This document shows positions 8,734 to 17,771 of a stretch of 64,000 nucleotides of DNA, in pieces. The notes under the pieces are model-generated. The model did not search any database and was not told the origin of the DNA. It saw nothing but the letters and a program-made list of their open reading frames with translations. This stretch comes from Halohasta litchfieldiae (GTDB taxonomy: Archaea; Halobacteriota; Halobacteria; Halobacteriales; Haloferacaceae). The stretch is taken from assembly GCF_002788215.1 (NCBI RefSeq), contig NZ_CP024845.1:124001-188000 (forward strand), read 5' to 3'. Positions within the stretch are counted from its first letter, which is position 1. Every line of letters begins with the position of its first letter. Made by a program: the position numbers and the translations under genes.

Positions 8734-11700
8734 CTAGATTGTGAACCGTTCGACCGCAGTGCCAGCCGTCCGCAGATCGGTGTCGCTGGCGGCGGCCACC
8801 GTCACCGGCACCTCACCGTGACTGATCGGGATCGTGAGTTCGAACTCGCCGTCTTCGACGTCGGCGATGACGGTGTCGGCTGTCACCTTCACGGCGACGA
8901 GTTCCGCGTCGGTCTCGCCGGTGACTTGCAGTTTGTCGTCGACGATCCGCGTCTCGACGCGAAGCGTGGGCGACTCGCCCTGCTGGCCGGAGAGATACCG
9001 CTCGCTGACCGCCGACGGCATCTCGATTGGCTCCCCGGCGTCGATACCGTGAGCCAGCCGGATGAACTGGGCCATACTCCAGGCCAGTGGGGTTGCAGCG
9101 CCGGTCCCTTCGCCGATGTTCCAGTTGTAGTCGTTTTCGATGTGGCGGTCCCACACCTGCTCGGCGATCATCCGGCCGCTGTTGGCGAAGCCGGCCATCG
9201 TCTCCAGCATCGACTGCGGTTCGAGTGGTCCCTCGTCGGTCCCTGCGAGCAGTTCGTACTCCGCGCGCTCGCCGGTGAAGATGGGCCACAGTCGACCCTT
9301 GCCTTTCGTAGCAACCGACCACGGCGCACCCTCGGCCTCCTCGCTACGCTCGCCGTAGCCATCGCCGTTGTAGCGGTAGAAGGCTGGTCCCTGTGGCGTG
9401 TCGACGCGGATCGTCTCGTCGACCTCCGTGAGGGAGTTGTTGATGATCTCGTCGTCGTACGGCTTGATCCCCAACCGCGTGAGTTCGAGGAAGCCGCCGT
9501 CGATGATCTCCCGCTCGTCGAGGGTCGGCCCCGCGTTGGCGAGCGTCCGGAGATGGCCCGCCTCGGGATTCCCGTCTCGCGTCACGCGCGTGTAGTACGG
9601 CGTGTGGGTGTGGAGTTCGGTGCCGGTCTCGGTCGCCGTCCACTCCTCGACGCGCTCGGTCCACTCATCCGCCAGCGCAAGCCACGGCAGGGCGTCGCCC
9701 GGCTGGTCCTGATCGATGGCGAGATCCGCCGCACAGACGAGCCCGGCGATTTCCGCGGCAATCGAAGACGGCGAGTAGCCGGCCTCCTCCTCCCATCGCT
9801 CTTGGGCGGTTGCCGGCCCGTTGCGGGCGACGTAGTCGGCCGACCGTTTGACGTTGATGTAGTCGTACTCGACGTCGGCGAAGTCGACGCTGTTTTCGCC
9901 CAGCTGATAGGCCATAATCAGTGGGAACGAGATGTTGTCGATCTGCTTGCCACCCCACCGGGTCAGCCCGTTGACGTAGGTGTTCTGTGGGATGAACCCC
10001 TCGTCGTCCTGCTGGTACTCGAAGATGTACTGCAGGGCGTCGGTCGCCGTCTTGAGGTCGCCGACGGCCTCGAAGACCGTAAAGACCTGATACAGATCCC
10101 GCGACCAGACGAAGTTGTAGCCGTAGCCTTTCGGTTCGTCAGCGGTCACAGCTTCGCCCCATGGCACCGAGGGACTGGCGATGCCCGCGCCCATGTACGT
10201 CTTGTCCTCGACGGCACGCAGGGCCATCAGACAGCTCTTGTACTGGGCCAACATCTCGTCGCTCCCACTCACTGATTCGGGGAACGGTTTGTCCGCGAGG
10301 AATGACTCCCACGTGTCTGCGTAGGCCGACCGAACGTTTTCGTAGCCGCGAGCCAGCGCACCCTCGGCCTCACCGAGAGCGGCGGCGGTGTCGGCGTTCT
10401 CGCCGAAGCCGATAGCGACCGTCTCGTCGACGTTTCCAGTCCCGATCCGACCGACGAGCACGATGTTGTCGTCGTCGAGTCGGTCGTTTGGCACCGGTCG
10501 CTTGCCGGATGAAAATAGCTCTGAGAGGTGATCGGAGCCCGCGGAGCCGACGGTTGCCCAATCGAAGCGGCTGGATGTCGTCATCGCTGCCGCAACGCTG
10601 TAGACATCGCCGTTCTCGTCGGTCAAAATCGGCTCGGAGCCGGTGTCGTAGGCCTCGGCATCGCGGGCGGCCAGATGGTAGTTGCCGGTCTCGCCGAGCC
10701 GATAGCCACGGTCCCGGTTGCCGGTGTTTGTGAGTGCGACGTCAGCAATCGCGTACACCTCGTACTCGTTGTCGTCGTCGGCTTCGAAGTCGACGCTCGC
10801 CAGAATGGCGTCGTGGTTTGGATCGATGGAGTACTCCACCGACAGCTCCCACTTGTGACCCCGACCGTCACCCCGCTCGGTGACGACGTGACGGAACAGC
10901 AGCGCGTCGTCGTCGGTCGGCTCGACGCGCCGCTCGATGGTCTCGGTATCGTCGTCGACCCGCGTTTCGTTGTGCGTTCGGGCGGTGTAGGTCGACTTCT
11001 CTCCGGTGTCGGTGACGAGGAAGTCGACCGTTCGGAGGTTCATAAGGTCGACGCGTGGGAACCGCACCTCGGTCAGCGCACCCTCGGTCAGCGTGTACCA
11101 GACCTTCGAGGCCTCGTCGGAACCGTGGTCCGCAACCGTGCCGACGCCGTACTTTTCGCCGGTGGTCCAGCGCGGTCGACTTTCGGGACCCGATGGTGCA
11201 GGCGTCGACACAGGGAGTGCATTTTGCTCTCTGAGGGCGGCAGTCGCCCGGAGTCGCAGCGCGTGGGACCAGCCCAGCGGCGAGGCCCCGTCGAGCGTGC
11301 CGTCGTCGAACACCTGCTCGGTGAGATAGCCCGCATCGGTCGTCAGCGGCCCATCAGGCAACAGGAGCGTGTAGAGGGTTTCGGCAATGTCGAAATACTC
11401 CTCGGCATCGTCCTCGCGGTCGTACTCCTCCAAGAGAACGCCGAGGTCCGCGGCCGCGTTTGCCCCCCATGCGGTCGCAACGCTCCAGATCTTCTCGCCG
11501 GCTTGGCCCTCAGAGCGCCACGTGTCGCCCTCGAAGCGGGCCAGTCCCGCGACATCGGTGTCATCTGGGTCACGGTAGAGCCCATCGAAGACGTGTCGAA
11601 TGTGATTGGTCAGCCGGTCGACGGTCGCCTCATCCAGTTCTGTAACTCGATTGTAGGCGACGAGTGCGTCGACGATGGCGAACGTCCCCGAGTCGATACG

Positions 11701-13269
11701 GTTGTCAATCTTCCCGCTTTTGTTGAGCCGGAGCCCATAGATTTCGCGGTTCTCGCTCCACAGCAGATCGAGACTGTCGACGACTGTGGCGGCCTGCTCG
11801 TGGGCGTGCTCGGCAGTGTGGTGGTCGACTGGCGCGTTGGCCACCGTCGCGTAGGCCAACAGATAGGTCGCCGCGGTGTGGGTAAAGCGACCGTCCATAT
11901 TCTCCCAGAGGTTCTGGCAGGCGCTTGGAAGCCCGTCGTCTTCGAGCGTTTCGTCGAGGACCGCAAGGCCGTCGTGAATCGTCTCACGAACCGAACTCCG
12001 CAGCTCTTCGGAGAGAGTCTCCTCGCGCTCGGTCAAAAGGGTCGCAAGGAAGGCAACCGCGCTGGCGGTCTGGTCGGCCTGATACTCGTCGTTGCCCGCC
12101 CCCTCGACGCGACTGTGTGCCCAGCCGGGGGCAAGCGAGCCGTCGATGGCCCACGCGCGGTGTGACCACGAGCCGTCGGTGCGTTGGGTGTCACAGAAGA
12201 ACTGCGCGGTGGCCTCGATATCCCGCTGGAGGTCCAGATCCAGCAGACTGTCGGCCTCAAGGAGCTGTCGACCGGTTTCGGCCTCGTCGCGGAACCAGGT
12301 GTAGCCGTAGCCGCCGGAGTGACTGTAGAACGGGTCGAACTCCGGGGCGGCGATGTGAGCGCCAGTCGGCGCGGTCAAAAGCGACAGTGCCCGCAGGTCC
12401 GACCGAACGACCGTGCCGTTCGGTGCTGAATCCGGTACCGAGACGGTCGCGCGCTCGCGGCCCGCGGCGCGGATGTCGTCGGCAGTCTGGTGGGCCTCCG
12501 CACAGCGGCGGATGTCGTCGAGTGCGGACTCCCGACCGAGACTGTCGTGGTCCGACAGCTGGGTGACGAGCGTCGTTCGGGCGGCTCGTCCACTGCGTTT
12601 GAGCGGCGCGTTGACGACGACATCACCGCTGAGGTGGGTGTCTTCGTAGCGGTCGATAACCGCATCCCGCGGGAAGTCGAGGGCTTCCTCCGAGATGACT
12701 TCCTCGAACCGCTCGGGGATCTGTCCTCGGACATCAGTAATACCGTTCGATGCGGTGACGTAATCGTGTTCGGCGCGGTGGAACACTTCGACGGTCTTGG
12801 TATCGTCGGGGCCGACATCCTCGTGGATGAGTCGACCGACCTGTGTCTCCCGGCCCTCGGGGGCGAACGTCAGAAACGCCGTCAGTTCGGCCTCCGGCGG
12901 GATCGCCCCGCGGAGTTCGACGTGGGTGAGATGTGCCCGGCCCAGCGTGAGGTCGTACTGGTGGACCGTGAATCCACGCGCGTCGTACTCGGTTTCGACC
13001 ACATTGGTCTCCCGGTAGTAGTGCTGTCTGACCGTCGAAAACTCATCGAACCACTGGGTGCCGTCGGCGGTTTCGATGCCCAGTCGTGATCTATCGATGC
13101 CGTAGAGTCCAGAGAGCGCAGACGAATAGTCGCGGAGACTGCCTTCGGGATCGACGTACACGAGCCGATCTCCGTGAGCCGAAAACGCGCCATCGGTGGT
13201 CCGACACTCCTCGGGAAAGCGTCGACCACCGTTGCGTTTGTACTCGTTCAACGCTGTTCGAAGTCGCAT
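8734..13269 (-). CDS. Tandem GH15 glucoamylase/glucodextranase-type glucosidase (1511 aa)
   Basis: Two complete GH15-like units are fused. Unit 1 (about residues 1-690) has a beta-sandwich then an (alpha/alpha)6 barrel with YGYTWFRDEAE, NLWE (putative acid Glu) and YLTEQVFDDG...GASPLGWSHA (putative base Glu). Unit 2 (about 695-1425) has its own beta-sandwich, GYNFVWSRDLYQ, RWEEEAGYSPSS and IGEGTGAATPLAWSMA. A C-terminal beta-domain (about 1430-1511) follows. GH15 enzymes release glucose from non-reducing ends of alpha-glucans. No signal peptide is present, so it should act on cytoplasmic glycogen or imported dextrins. It is divergent from the GH13 amylase, and a TATA-like AATACTTAGT lies about 29 bp upstream of the ATG. 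Confidence 0.9.
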   Translation of the reverse strand: MRLRTALNEYKRNGGRRFPEECRTTDGAFSAHGDRLVYVDPEGSLRDYSSALSGLYGIDRSRLGIETADGTQWFDEFSTVRQHYYRETNVVETEYDARGFTVHQYDLTLGRAHLTHVELRGAIPPEAELTAFLTFAPEGRETQVGRLIHEDVGPDDTKTVEVFHRAEHDYVTASNGITDVRGQIPERFEEVISEEALDFPRDAVIDRYEDTHLSGDVVVNAPLKRSGRAARTTLVTQLSDHDSLGRESALDDIRRCAEAHQTADDIRAAGRERATVSVPDSAPNGTVVRSDLRALSLLTAPTGAHIAAPEFDPFYSHSGGYGYTWFRDEAETGRQLLEADSLLDLDLQRDIEATAQFFCDTQRTDGSWSHRAWAIDGSLAPGWAHSRVEGAGNDEYQADQTASAVAFLATLLTEREETLSEELRSSVRETIHDGLAVLDETLEDDGLPSACQNLWENMDGRFTHTAATYLLAYATVANAPVDHHTAEHAHEQAATVVDSLDLLWSENREIYGLRLNKSGKIDNRIDSGTFAIVDALVAYNRVTELDEATVDRLTNHIRHVFDGLYRDPDDTDVAGLARFEGDTWRSEGQAGEKIWSVATAWGANAAADLGVLLEEYDREDDAEEYFDIAETLYTLLLPDGPLTTDAGYLTEQVFDDGTLDGASPLGWSHALRLRATAALREQNALPVSTPAPSGPESRPRWTTGEKYGVGTVADHGSDEASKVWYTLTEGALTEVRFPRVDLMNLRTVDFLVTDTGEKSTYTARTHNETRVDDDTETIERRVEPTDDDALLFRHVVTERGDGRGHKWELSVEYSIDPNHDAILASVDFEADDDNEYEVYAIADVALTNTGNRDRGYRLGETGNYHLAARDAEAYDTGSEPILTDENGDVYSVAAAMTTSSRFDWATVGSAGSDHLSELFSSGKRPVPNDRLDDDNIVLVGRIGTGNVDETVAIGFGENADTAAALGEAEGALARGYENVRSAYADTWESFLADKPFPESVSGSDEMLAQYKSCLMALRAVEDKTYMGAGIASPSVPWGEAVTADEPKGYGYNFVWSRDLYQVFTVFEAVGDLKTATDALQYIFEYQQDDEGFIPQNTYVNGLTRWGGKQIDNISFPLIMAYQLGENSVDFADVEYDYINVKRSADYVARNGPATAQERWEEEAGYSPSSIAAEIAGLVCAADLAIDQDQPGDALPWLALADEWTERVEEWTATETGTELHTHTPYYTRVTRDGNPEAGHLRTLANAGPTLDEREIIDGGFLELTRLGIKPYDDEIINNSLTEVDETIRVDTPQGPAFYRYNGDGYGERSEEAEGAPWSVATKGKGRLWPIFTGERAEYELLAGTDEGPLEPQSMLETMAGFANSGRMIAEQVWDRHIENDYNWNIGEGTGAATPLAWSMAQFIRLAHGIDAGEPIEMPSAVSERYLSGQQGESPTLRVETRIVDDKLQVTGETDAELVAVKVTADTVIADVEDGEFELTIPISHGEVPVTVAAASDTDLRTAGTAVERFTI

Positions 13270-13486
13270 GTACCCTCTGATTGGGGGTCCACAACTAAGT
13301 ATTGGCGGCTCACTCCCGCCGTATAGTGTGAATAACTGTGATAAACACGCCGGTTGAGAACGCCCGTTTGAGTATTAAAACAACAGAAGATAGTTATGAA
13401 AAATATAAATAAATCATCCAACATCTCGATTATTAGTAGTTTCCAAATACATAAGACCAAAGTGAGAGAGTGTTTTTAGTACCGAT
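13270..13486. promoter_or_regulatory. Shared divergent promoter region of the GH15 and GH13 genes
   Basis: 217 bp, markedly AT-rich between about 13375 and 13455. For the minus-strand GH15 gene a TATA-like AATACTTAGT covers 13294-13303; for the plus-strand GH13 gene AATACATAAG covers 13446-13455. An inverted repeat GGCGG-7-CCGCC (13304-13320) abuts the GH15 TATA box and is a candidate operator. A sugar-responsive regulator such as a TrmB-type protein is a reasonable guess but no consensus site is evident. Confidence 0.5.
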
Positions 13487-15508
13487 ATGGACCATCCAGG
13501 ACCTCCGCAGTTCATTGCAGTCGGCGATAGCCTACAGCTCGCCCCTCGGGATCCTGACCCTGAGGCCGAGTACGAATGGACGATCAGCGAAGCCCCGCTT
13601 GCCAGCGAGGCCAGCGTTGGCGACGAGGCCGTCGAGCAGTTCGTTCCCGACGTGCCCGGTCGCTACACCGCAACGCTCCGCACCCCCTCTGATCGGTTCG
13701 ATCTGACGATCCGCGTCTTCCCGAGCGACCGTCGACCGACCGGCGAAGGCTCCGGCGCAGGCCGAAGCGGGATGAGCGGCTACAGCGGGATGAGTGGCCA
13801 GAGCGGCTCGGCGCGACCGTTCGAGAGCGGTGGCGTCAGCGGCTCAGGCTCCGGCTCGGCCGCACTCGGCCAGTCCAGCGGCGACGGCGAGGGTCGACCA
13901 CGGATCCGACTCGACGGCGAGATCGTCGGCGACGAGGCAGTCATCACCGCGACAGTCAAAACACACCCCGACTCCGAGCGGGACGCCAGCGAACTCGACG
14001 TGGAGTTCCTGCTGGACGACCGCGACGGCGTTACTGAAAGCGATGTCACCATCGGCGACCGCGAACTTCGCATCCCGCTCGATGCCATCGGCGACGAGGC
14101 ACGCGTTCACGCGGTCGCTGTCGGCGACAGCTACAGTGTGGCCGACGCCGTCAGCGTCGACCGACTGGGCGACGAACAGATCGCCACCGACGGCGGTGTG
14201 GCCGCAGCCGACGGCGGCGTGGCCGCGACCGGCAACTTCGCCGTCCACCGGCTCAACGAGCCGCCGCAGTGGGGCAAAGAGGTCACGCTCTATGAGATCT
14301 ACGTTCGCGGCTTTGCGGCCGACGACGACGAGGCCGAAACGACCTTCGAGGCGCTCGAAAAACGCCTCGACTACCTCGAAGAACTCGGCGTCGACTGCCT
14401 CTGGCTCACGCCCGTGCTCCAACACGACGGCGCGCCCCACGGCTACAACATCACCGACTTCCTGTCGATTGCCGACGACCTCGGCGACCGCGAGGATTAC
14501 GAGGCGTTCGTGGATGCGGCCCACGACCGCGGCATGTCGATCCTCTTCGACCTCGTGATGAACCACTCTGCACGCGACCATCCATACTTCCAAGACGCCT
14601 ACCAGAATCCGGCCTCGGAGTACTACGACTGGTACGAATGGCAGGACAGCGGCGAGCCAGGCACCTACTTCGACTGGGAGTTCATCGCCAACTTCGACTT
14701 CACGAACCTCGAAGTTCGCCAGCACCTCCTTCAGGCGGTCGACACGTGGGCCGAGGTCGCTGACGGCTTCCGGTGTGACATGGCGTGGGCCGTCCCCGAA
14801 TCCTTCTGGAAAGAGATGCGGGAGCGACTCAAGTCCAAAGATCCGGAGTTCCTGCTGCTCGACGAGACGATTCCGTACATCGCGGACTTCCACGAGGGGA
14901 TGTTCGACATCCACTTCGATACGACGCTCTACTTCACCCTTCGCCAAGTGGGCAACGGCCACCAGCCAGCCGAGGCGATTCTCGACGCCGTCGAGGGCCG
15001 GAAACGCTCGGGCTTCCCGGACCACGCCGCCTTCATGCTCTACCTCGAAAACCACGACGAAACGCGCTACCTCGTCGAGTGTGGCGACGAAGCCACCAAG
15101 GCCGCCGCCGGCGCGCTGTTCACGCTGCCGGGGATTCCGATGCTGTACGGCGGCCAAGAACTCGGCCAGCGCGGCAAACGTGACCATCTCGCATGGGATC
15201 ACGCCCGCGACGAGATCCGCTCGCATTACGACAACCTCATCAAACTCAAGGAGAACCACCCCTCGCTCGGTCAGAACGGCGAGCTCCTGCAGATCAACTA
15301 CGAGGCCGACGATCAGGATTCGGTCGTCGCCTTCGGTCGGAAAAGCGACGACGGCGAGTACGTCGTCCTGCTGAACTTCGGCGAGGAGACCACGACGGTT
15401 GGCATCGACAAAACCGTCGACGCAACCGATCTCGTCTCCGGCGACTCGGTTGCGGCCGAAGACGGCCTCACCGTCGACGACGTCGTCGTTGTCGAAGTCG
15501 ACGAGTAA
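13487..15508 (+). CDS. GH13 alpha-amylase family enzyme with N-terminal beta domain and Gly/Ser linker
   Basis: 673 aa. An N-terminal Ig/PKD-like domain (about residues 5-85) is followed by a Gly/Ser-rich linker (about 87-140), a second beta domain (about 140-240), then the GH13 barrel. All four conserved regions are present: DLVMNHSARD, GFRCDMAW with nucleophile Asp431, LLLDETIP with acid/base Glu460, and ENHDETR with Asp524. A C-terminal beta-sandwich closes the protein. No signal peptide is visible, so it should be cytoplasmic. Together with the divergent GH15 protein it forms an alpha-glucan degradation locus. Exact specificity (amylase, cyclomaltodextrinase or neopullulanase type) is open. 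Confidence 0.92.
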   Translation: MDHPGPPQFIAVGDSLQLAPRDPDPEAEYEWTISEAPLASEASVGDEAVEQFVPDVPGRYTATLRTPSDRFDLTIRVFPSDRRPTGEGSGAGRSGMSGYSGMSGQSGSARPFESGGVSGSGSGSAALGQSSGDGEGRPRIRLDGEIVGDEAVITATVKTHPDSERDASELDVEFLLDDRDGVTESDVTIGDRELRIPLDAIGDEARVHAVAVGDSYSVADAVSVDRLGDEQIATDGGVAAADGGVAATGNFAVHRLNEPPQWGKEVTLYEIYVRGFAADDDEAETTFEALEKRLDYLEELGVDCLWLTPVLQHDGAPHGYNITDFLSIADDLGDREDYEAFVDAAHDRGMSILFDLVMNHSARDHPYFQDAYQNPASEYYDWYEWQDSGEPGTYFDWEFIANFDFTNLEVRQHLLQAVDTWAEVADGFRCDMAWAVPESFWKEMRERLKSKDPEFLLLDETIPYIADFHEGMFDIHFDTTLYFTLRQVGNGHQPAEAILDAVEGRKRSGFPDHAAFMLYLENHDETRYLVECGDEATKAAAGALFTLPGIPMLYGGQELGQRGKRDHLAWDHARDEIRSHYDNLIKLKENHPSLGQNGELLQINYEADDQDSVVAFGRKSDDGEYVVLLNFGEETTTVGIDKTVDATDLVSGDSVAAEDGLTVDDVVVVEVDE

Positions 15509-15625
15509 TTCGCCGAGTAGTCGTTCGATCGCTCACGCCGATTTTCGTTTTTCACGCGGATGTCTCACACACGAAGCGGGAGCCGCGTTTTTCAAGTAGT
15601 CCGGGCTAATAACAGTGGTTAACTA

Positions 15626-16798
15626 ATGAGCGAGGACTTCTACGAGGCACTCGGCGTGTCACGCGATGCGTCCGAAGACGAGATCAAGAAGGCCTACCGG
15701 AAAAAGGCGGCCGAACACCACCCCGACGTGAGCGACGAACCGAACGCCGAGGAGAAGTTCAAGAAGATCGAGAAGGCCAAAGAGGTCCTCTCCGACGAGG
15801 AAAAACGGCAGGCCTACGACCAGATGGGCCACGACCGCTTCGAGCAGGCCGAGAAACGCGGCGGCTTCGATGAGGGCCGCGGTGGCGGCGCAGGTGGCAT
15901 GGGAGGAATGGGCGGTATGGGCGGCGGCGCAGGCGGGATGGGCGGCGTCGAAGACATCTTCGAGCAGTTCTTCGGCGGCGCTGGCGGTAGCCGCGGCGGC
16001 CAACGCGGAAACCAGCCCCGACAGGGTCGCAACCTCCGGACCGCGATGGAGATCACCCTCGAAGAGGCCTACAACGGGGCCGAAAAGGAGTTCACCGTCA
16101 CGCGGCCCGAGAACTGTTCGGACTGCGACGGCAAGGGCCACCCCGACGACGCCGAGGTGTCGACCTGCCGCGAGTGTGACGGGACCGGACAGGTCACCCG
16201 CGTCCAGCAGACGCCGTTCGGCCGCGTCCAGCAGCGGTCGACCTGTCGACGCTGTGGCGGCGAGGGCGAGACCGCAGACAAACAGTGTTCGACCTGTGGC
16301 GGCGACGGGATCGACGAAAACGAGGTCACCCTCACCGTCGAAGTGCCCGAGGGAATCCGTTCGGGCCAGACGCTCCGAATGAACGGCGAGGGCGCACCCG
16401 GCGAGAACCGCGGGCCGAACGGCGACCTGCTGATCGATATCGAGATCAAAGACCACGCGACCTTCGAGCGAGACGGTGACGATCTCCACTACAACCACGC
16501 GATTTCGTTCCCGCAGGCCGTCTTCGGCGACAAAGTTGAGATCCCAACCCTCGACGGCACGAAGAAGATGGATATTCCCGGCGGCACCCAGAGCGGCGAG
16601 CAGTTCCGCCTCCGCGGCGAGGGGATGCCACGGCTCCGCGGTCGACGCTCCGGTCATCTCTACGTGACCGTCCAAGTCGTCACGCCCGACTCGCTTAATA
16701 AAGACCAGCGCGAGGCGCTGGAAGCCTTCGCCGAAGCCGGTGGCGAGGAAGTCGACGTTTCCGAAGGCTTCTTCGAGAAAATCAAGAACTCGTTTTAA
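15626..16798 (+). CDS. dnaJ: Chaperone protein DnaJ (type I Hsp40)
   Basis: 390 aa with the full type I layout: J domain with HPD (residues 33-35), Gly/Met/Phe-rich linker (about 75-135), four CxxCxGxG zinc repeats (CSDCDGKG, CRECDGTG, CRRCGGEG, CSTCGGDG, about 168-235) and two C-terminal substrate-binding barrels. It stimulates DnaK ATPase and delivers clients in the cytoplasm. DnaK and GrpE are not next to it here. The linker contains a dense MGG repeat run (GGMGGMGGMGG) unusual only in its regularity. Confidence 0.97.
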   Translation: MSEDFYEALGVSRDASEDEIKKAYRKKAAEHHPDVSDEPNAEEKFKKIEKAKEVLSDEEKRQAYDQMGHDRFEQAEKRGGFDEGRGGGAGGMGGMGGMGGGAGGMGGVEDIFEQFFGGAGGSRGGQRGNQPRQGRNLRTAMEITLEEAYNGAEKEFTVTRPENCSDCDGKGHPDDAEVSTCRECDGTGQVTRVQQTPFGRVQQRSTCRRCGGEGETADKQCSTCGGDGIDENEVTLTVEVPEGIRSGQTLRMNGEGAPGENRGPNGDLLIDIEIKDHATFERDGDDLHYNHAISFPQAVFGDKVEIPTLDGTKKMDIPGGTQSGEQFRLRGEGMPRLRGRRSGHLYVTVQVVTPDSLNKDQREALEAFAEAGGEEVDVSEGFFEKIKNSF

Positions 16799-16981
16799 AT
16801 AGTCGGCACTCTCACCGTCGGCGATCTATTTCCGGTCGACTGTTCAATTCTCAGATGACGATATTTAGTCCCTGTAGCGGCGCTACCGCCGCATTTCACC
16901 GGAAGCGTGGTGTGTATGGGGCGCGTTCGCATACGTCCCAACAGGCGGGGTGTTTTTGAGTGGGAGTTGCCAATACGACGT

Positions 16982-17704
16982 ATGAATGCGGCAGTAGTCG
17001 GCGACCTGTTGGCTCGTGATAACCGGCGGAGCCAGCCCGCCGTCGAGTGTCCGGCCGTCGACCGAGCGATGAGCTATCGGGATTTCATTACGACTGCCTA
17101 TAAATCGGGCAACGTGCTTCGCTATTTGGGACTGAGTGCCGACTCGACGCTCGCGGTCGACCCCTCGCCTCGTCCTGAACCACTGCTTGCCTTTTTAGGG
17201 GCAGCCCAACTCGGTGCGACAGCGACGTTCGATCCTGAGGCCGACGCTCGCGTGCGTCTGGTGCCAGTCGACGACGAGTCCGCCTACGAGTCCAGCGAGG
17301 GTCGACTCGCGGTGTTCGGTGGCTCGCCGGAGGCCACCACAACGACCCATTGGGAACAGGAGGTCTGGAGCGAGAACCCCGCGTTCCCGCCGACGCAGGT
17401 CGACCCCGAGTCGACGGTGCTCCTCGCTGGCGACGAGGCCTACAGCCACCAGCGACTGCTTGCGATGGCTGAGCAGGTTGTCGACGAACTCGAACTGACA
17501 ACCGAATCACGGCTGGCGATCCGGACACCGCTATCACGGCCCGAAACGATTGGCGGCGGACTCGTCGCAGCGCTGCTTGCCGGAGCCACTGCCGTCTTGG
17601 TCGACGATCCGACGACTGCTGTCGACGCTGATGCGGCGCTCATCGGTACTGAACAGTCAGCACCGGAGCAAAGACGGCTCTCGCTGTCGACGCTCTCGAA
17701 CTGA
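16982..17704 (+). CDS. Stand-alone N-terminal ANL-ligase-like domain
   Basis: 240 aa resembling only the first part of AMP-forming acyl-CoA synthetases: AMSYRDFITTAYKSGNVLRYLG followed by an alpha/beta unit PEPLLAFLGAAQLGATATF and a second one (ETIGGGLVAALLAGATAVLVDD). The catalytic P-loop (TSGTTGxPK), the acyl-binding core and the C-terminal Lys domain are all absent, so it is very unlikely to adenylate anything. The ATG at 16982 has TATA-like GTTTTTGAG about 28 bp upstream. It sits before an ABC exporter but need not be related. Confidence 0.6.
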   Translation: MNAAVVGDLLARDNRRSQPAVECPAVDRAMSYRDFITTAYKSGNVLRYLGLSADSTLAVDPSPRPEPLLAFLGAAQLGATATFDPEADARVRLVPVDDESAYESSEGRLAVFGGSPEATTTTHWEQEVWSENPAFPPTQVDPESTVLLAGDEAYSHQRLLAMAEQVVDELELTTESRLAIRTPLSRPETIGGGLVAALLAGATAVLVDDPTTAVDADAALIGTEQSAPEQRRLSLSTLSN

Positions 17705-17771
17705 ACGGCCAGTGTCGGATTGGGAATCAACCAGACAATTAAAATACGATTCGAACGAACAGTTCGATAAA

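Noticed and set aside
8818..12165. Plus-strand open frames of 485 and 545 codons
   Set aside because: Antisense shadows of the double GH15 gene with no recognisable motifs.
13844..15259. Minus-strand open frame of 471 codons
   Set aside because: Antisense to the GH13 gene, which has all four catalytic regions.
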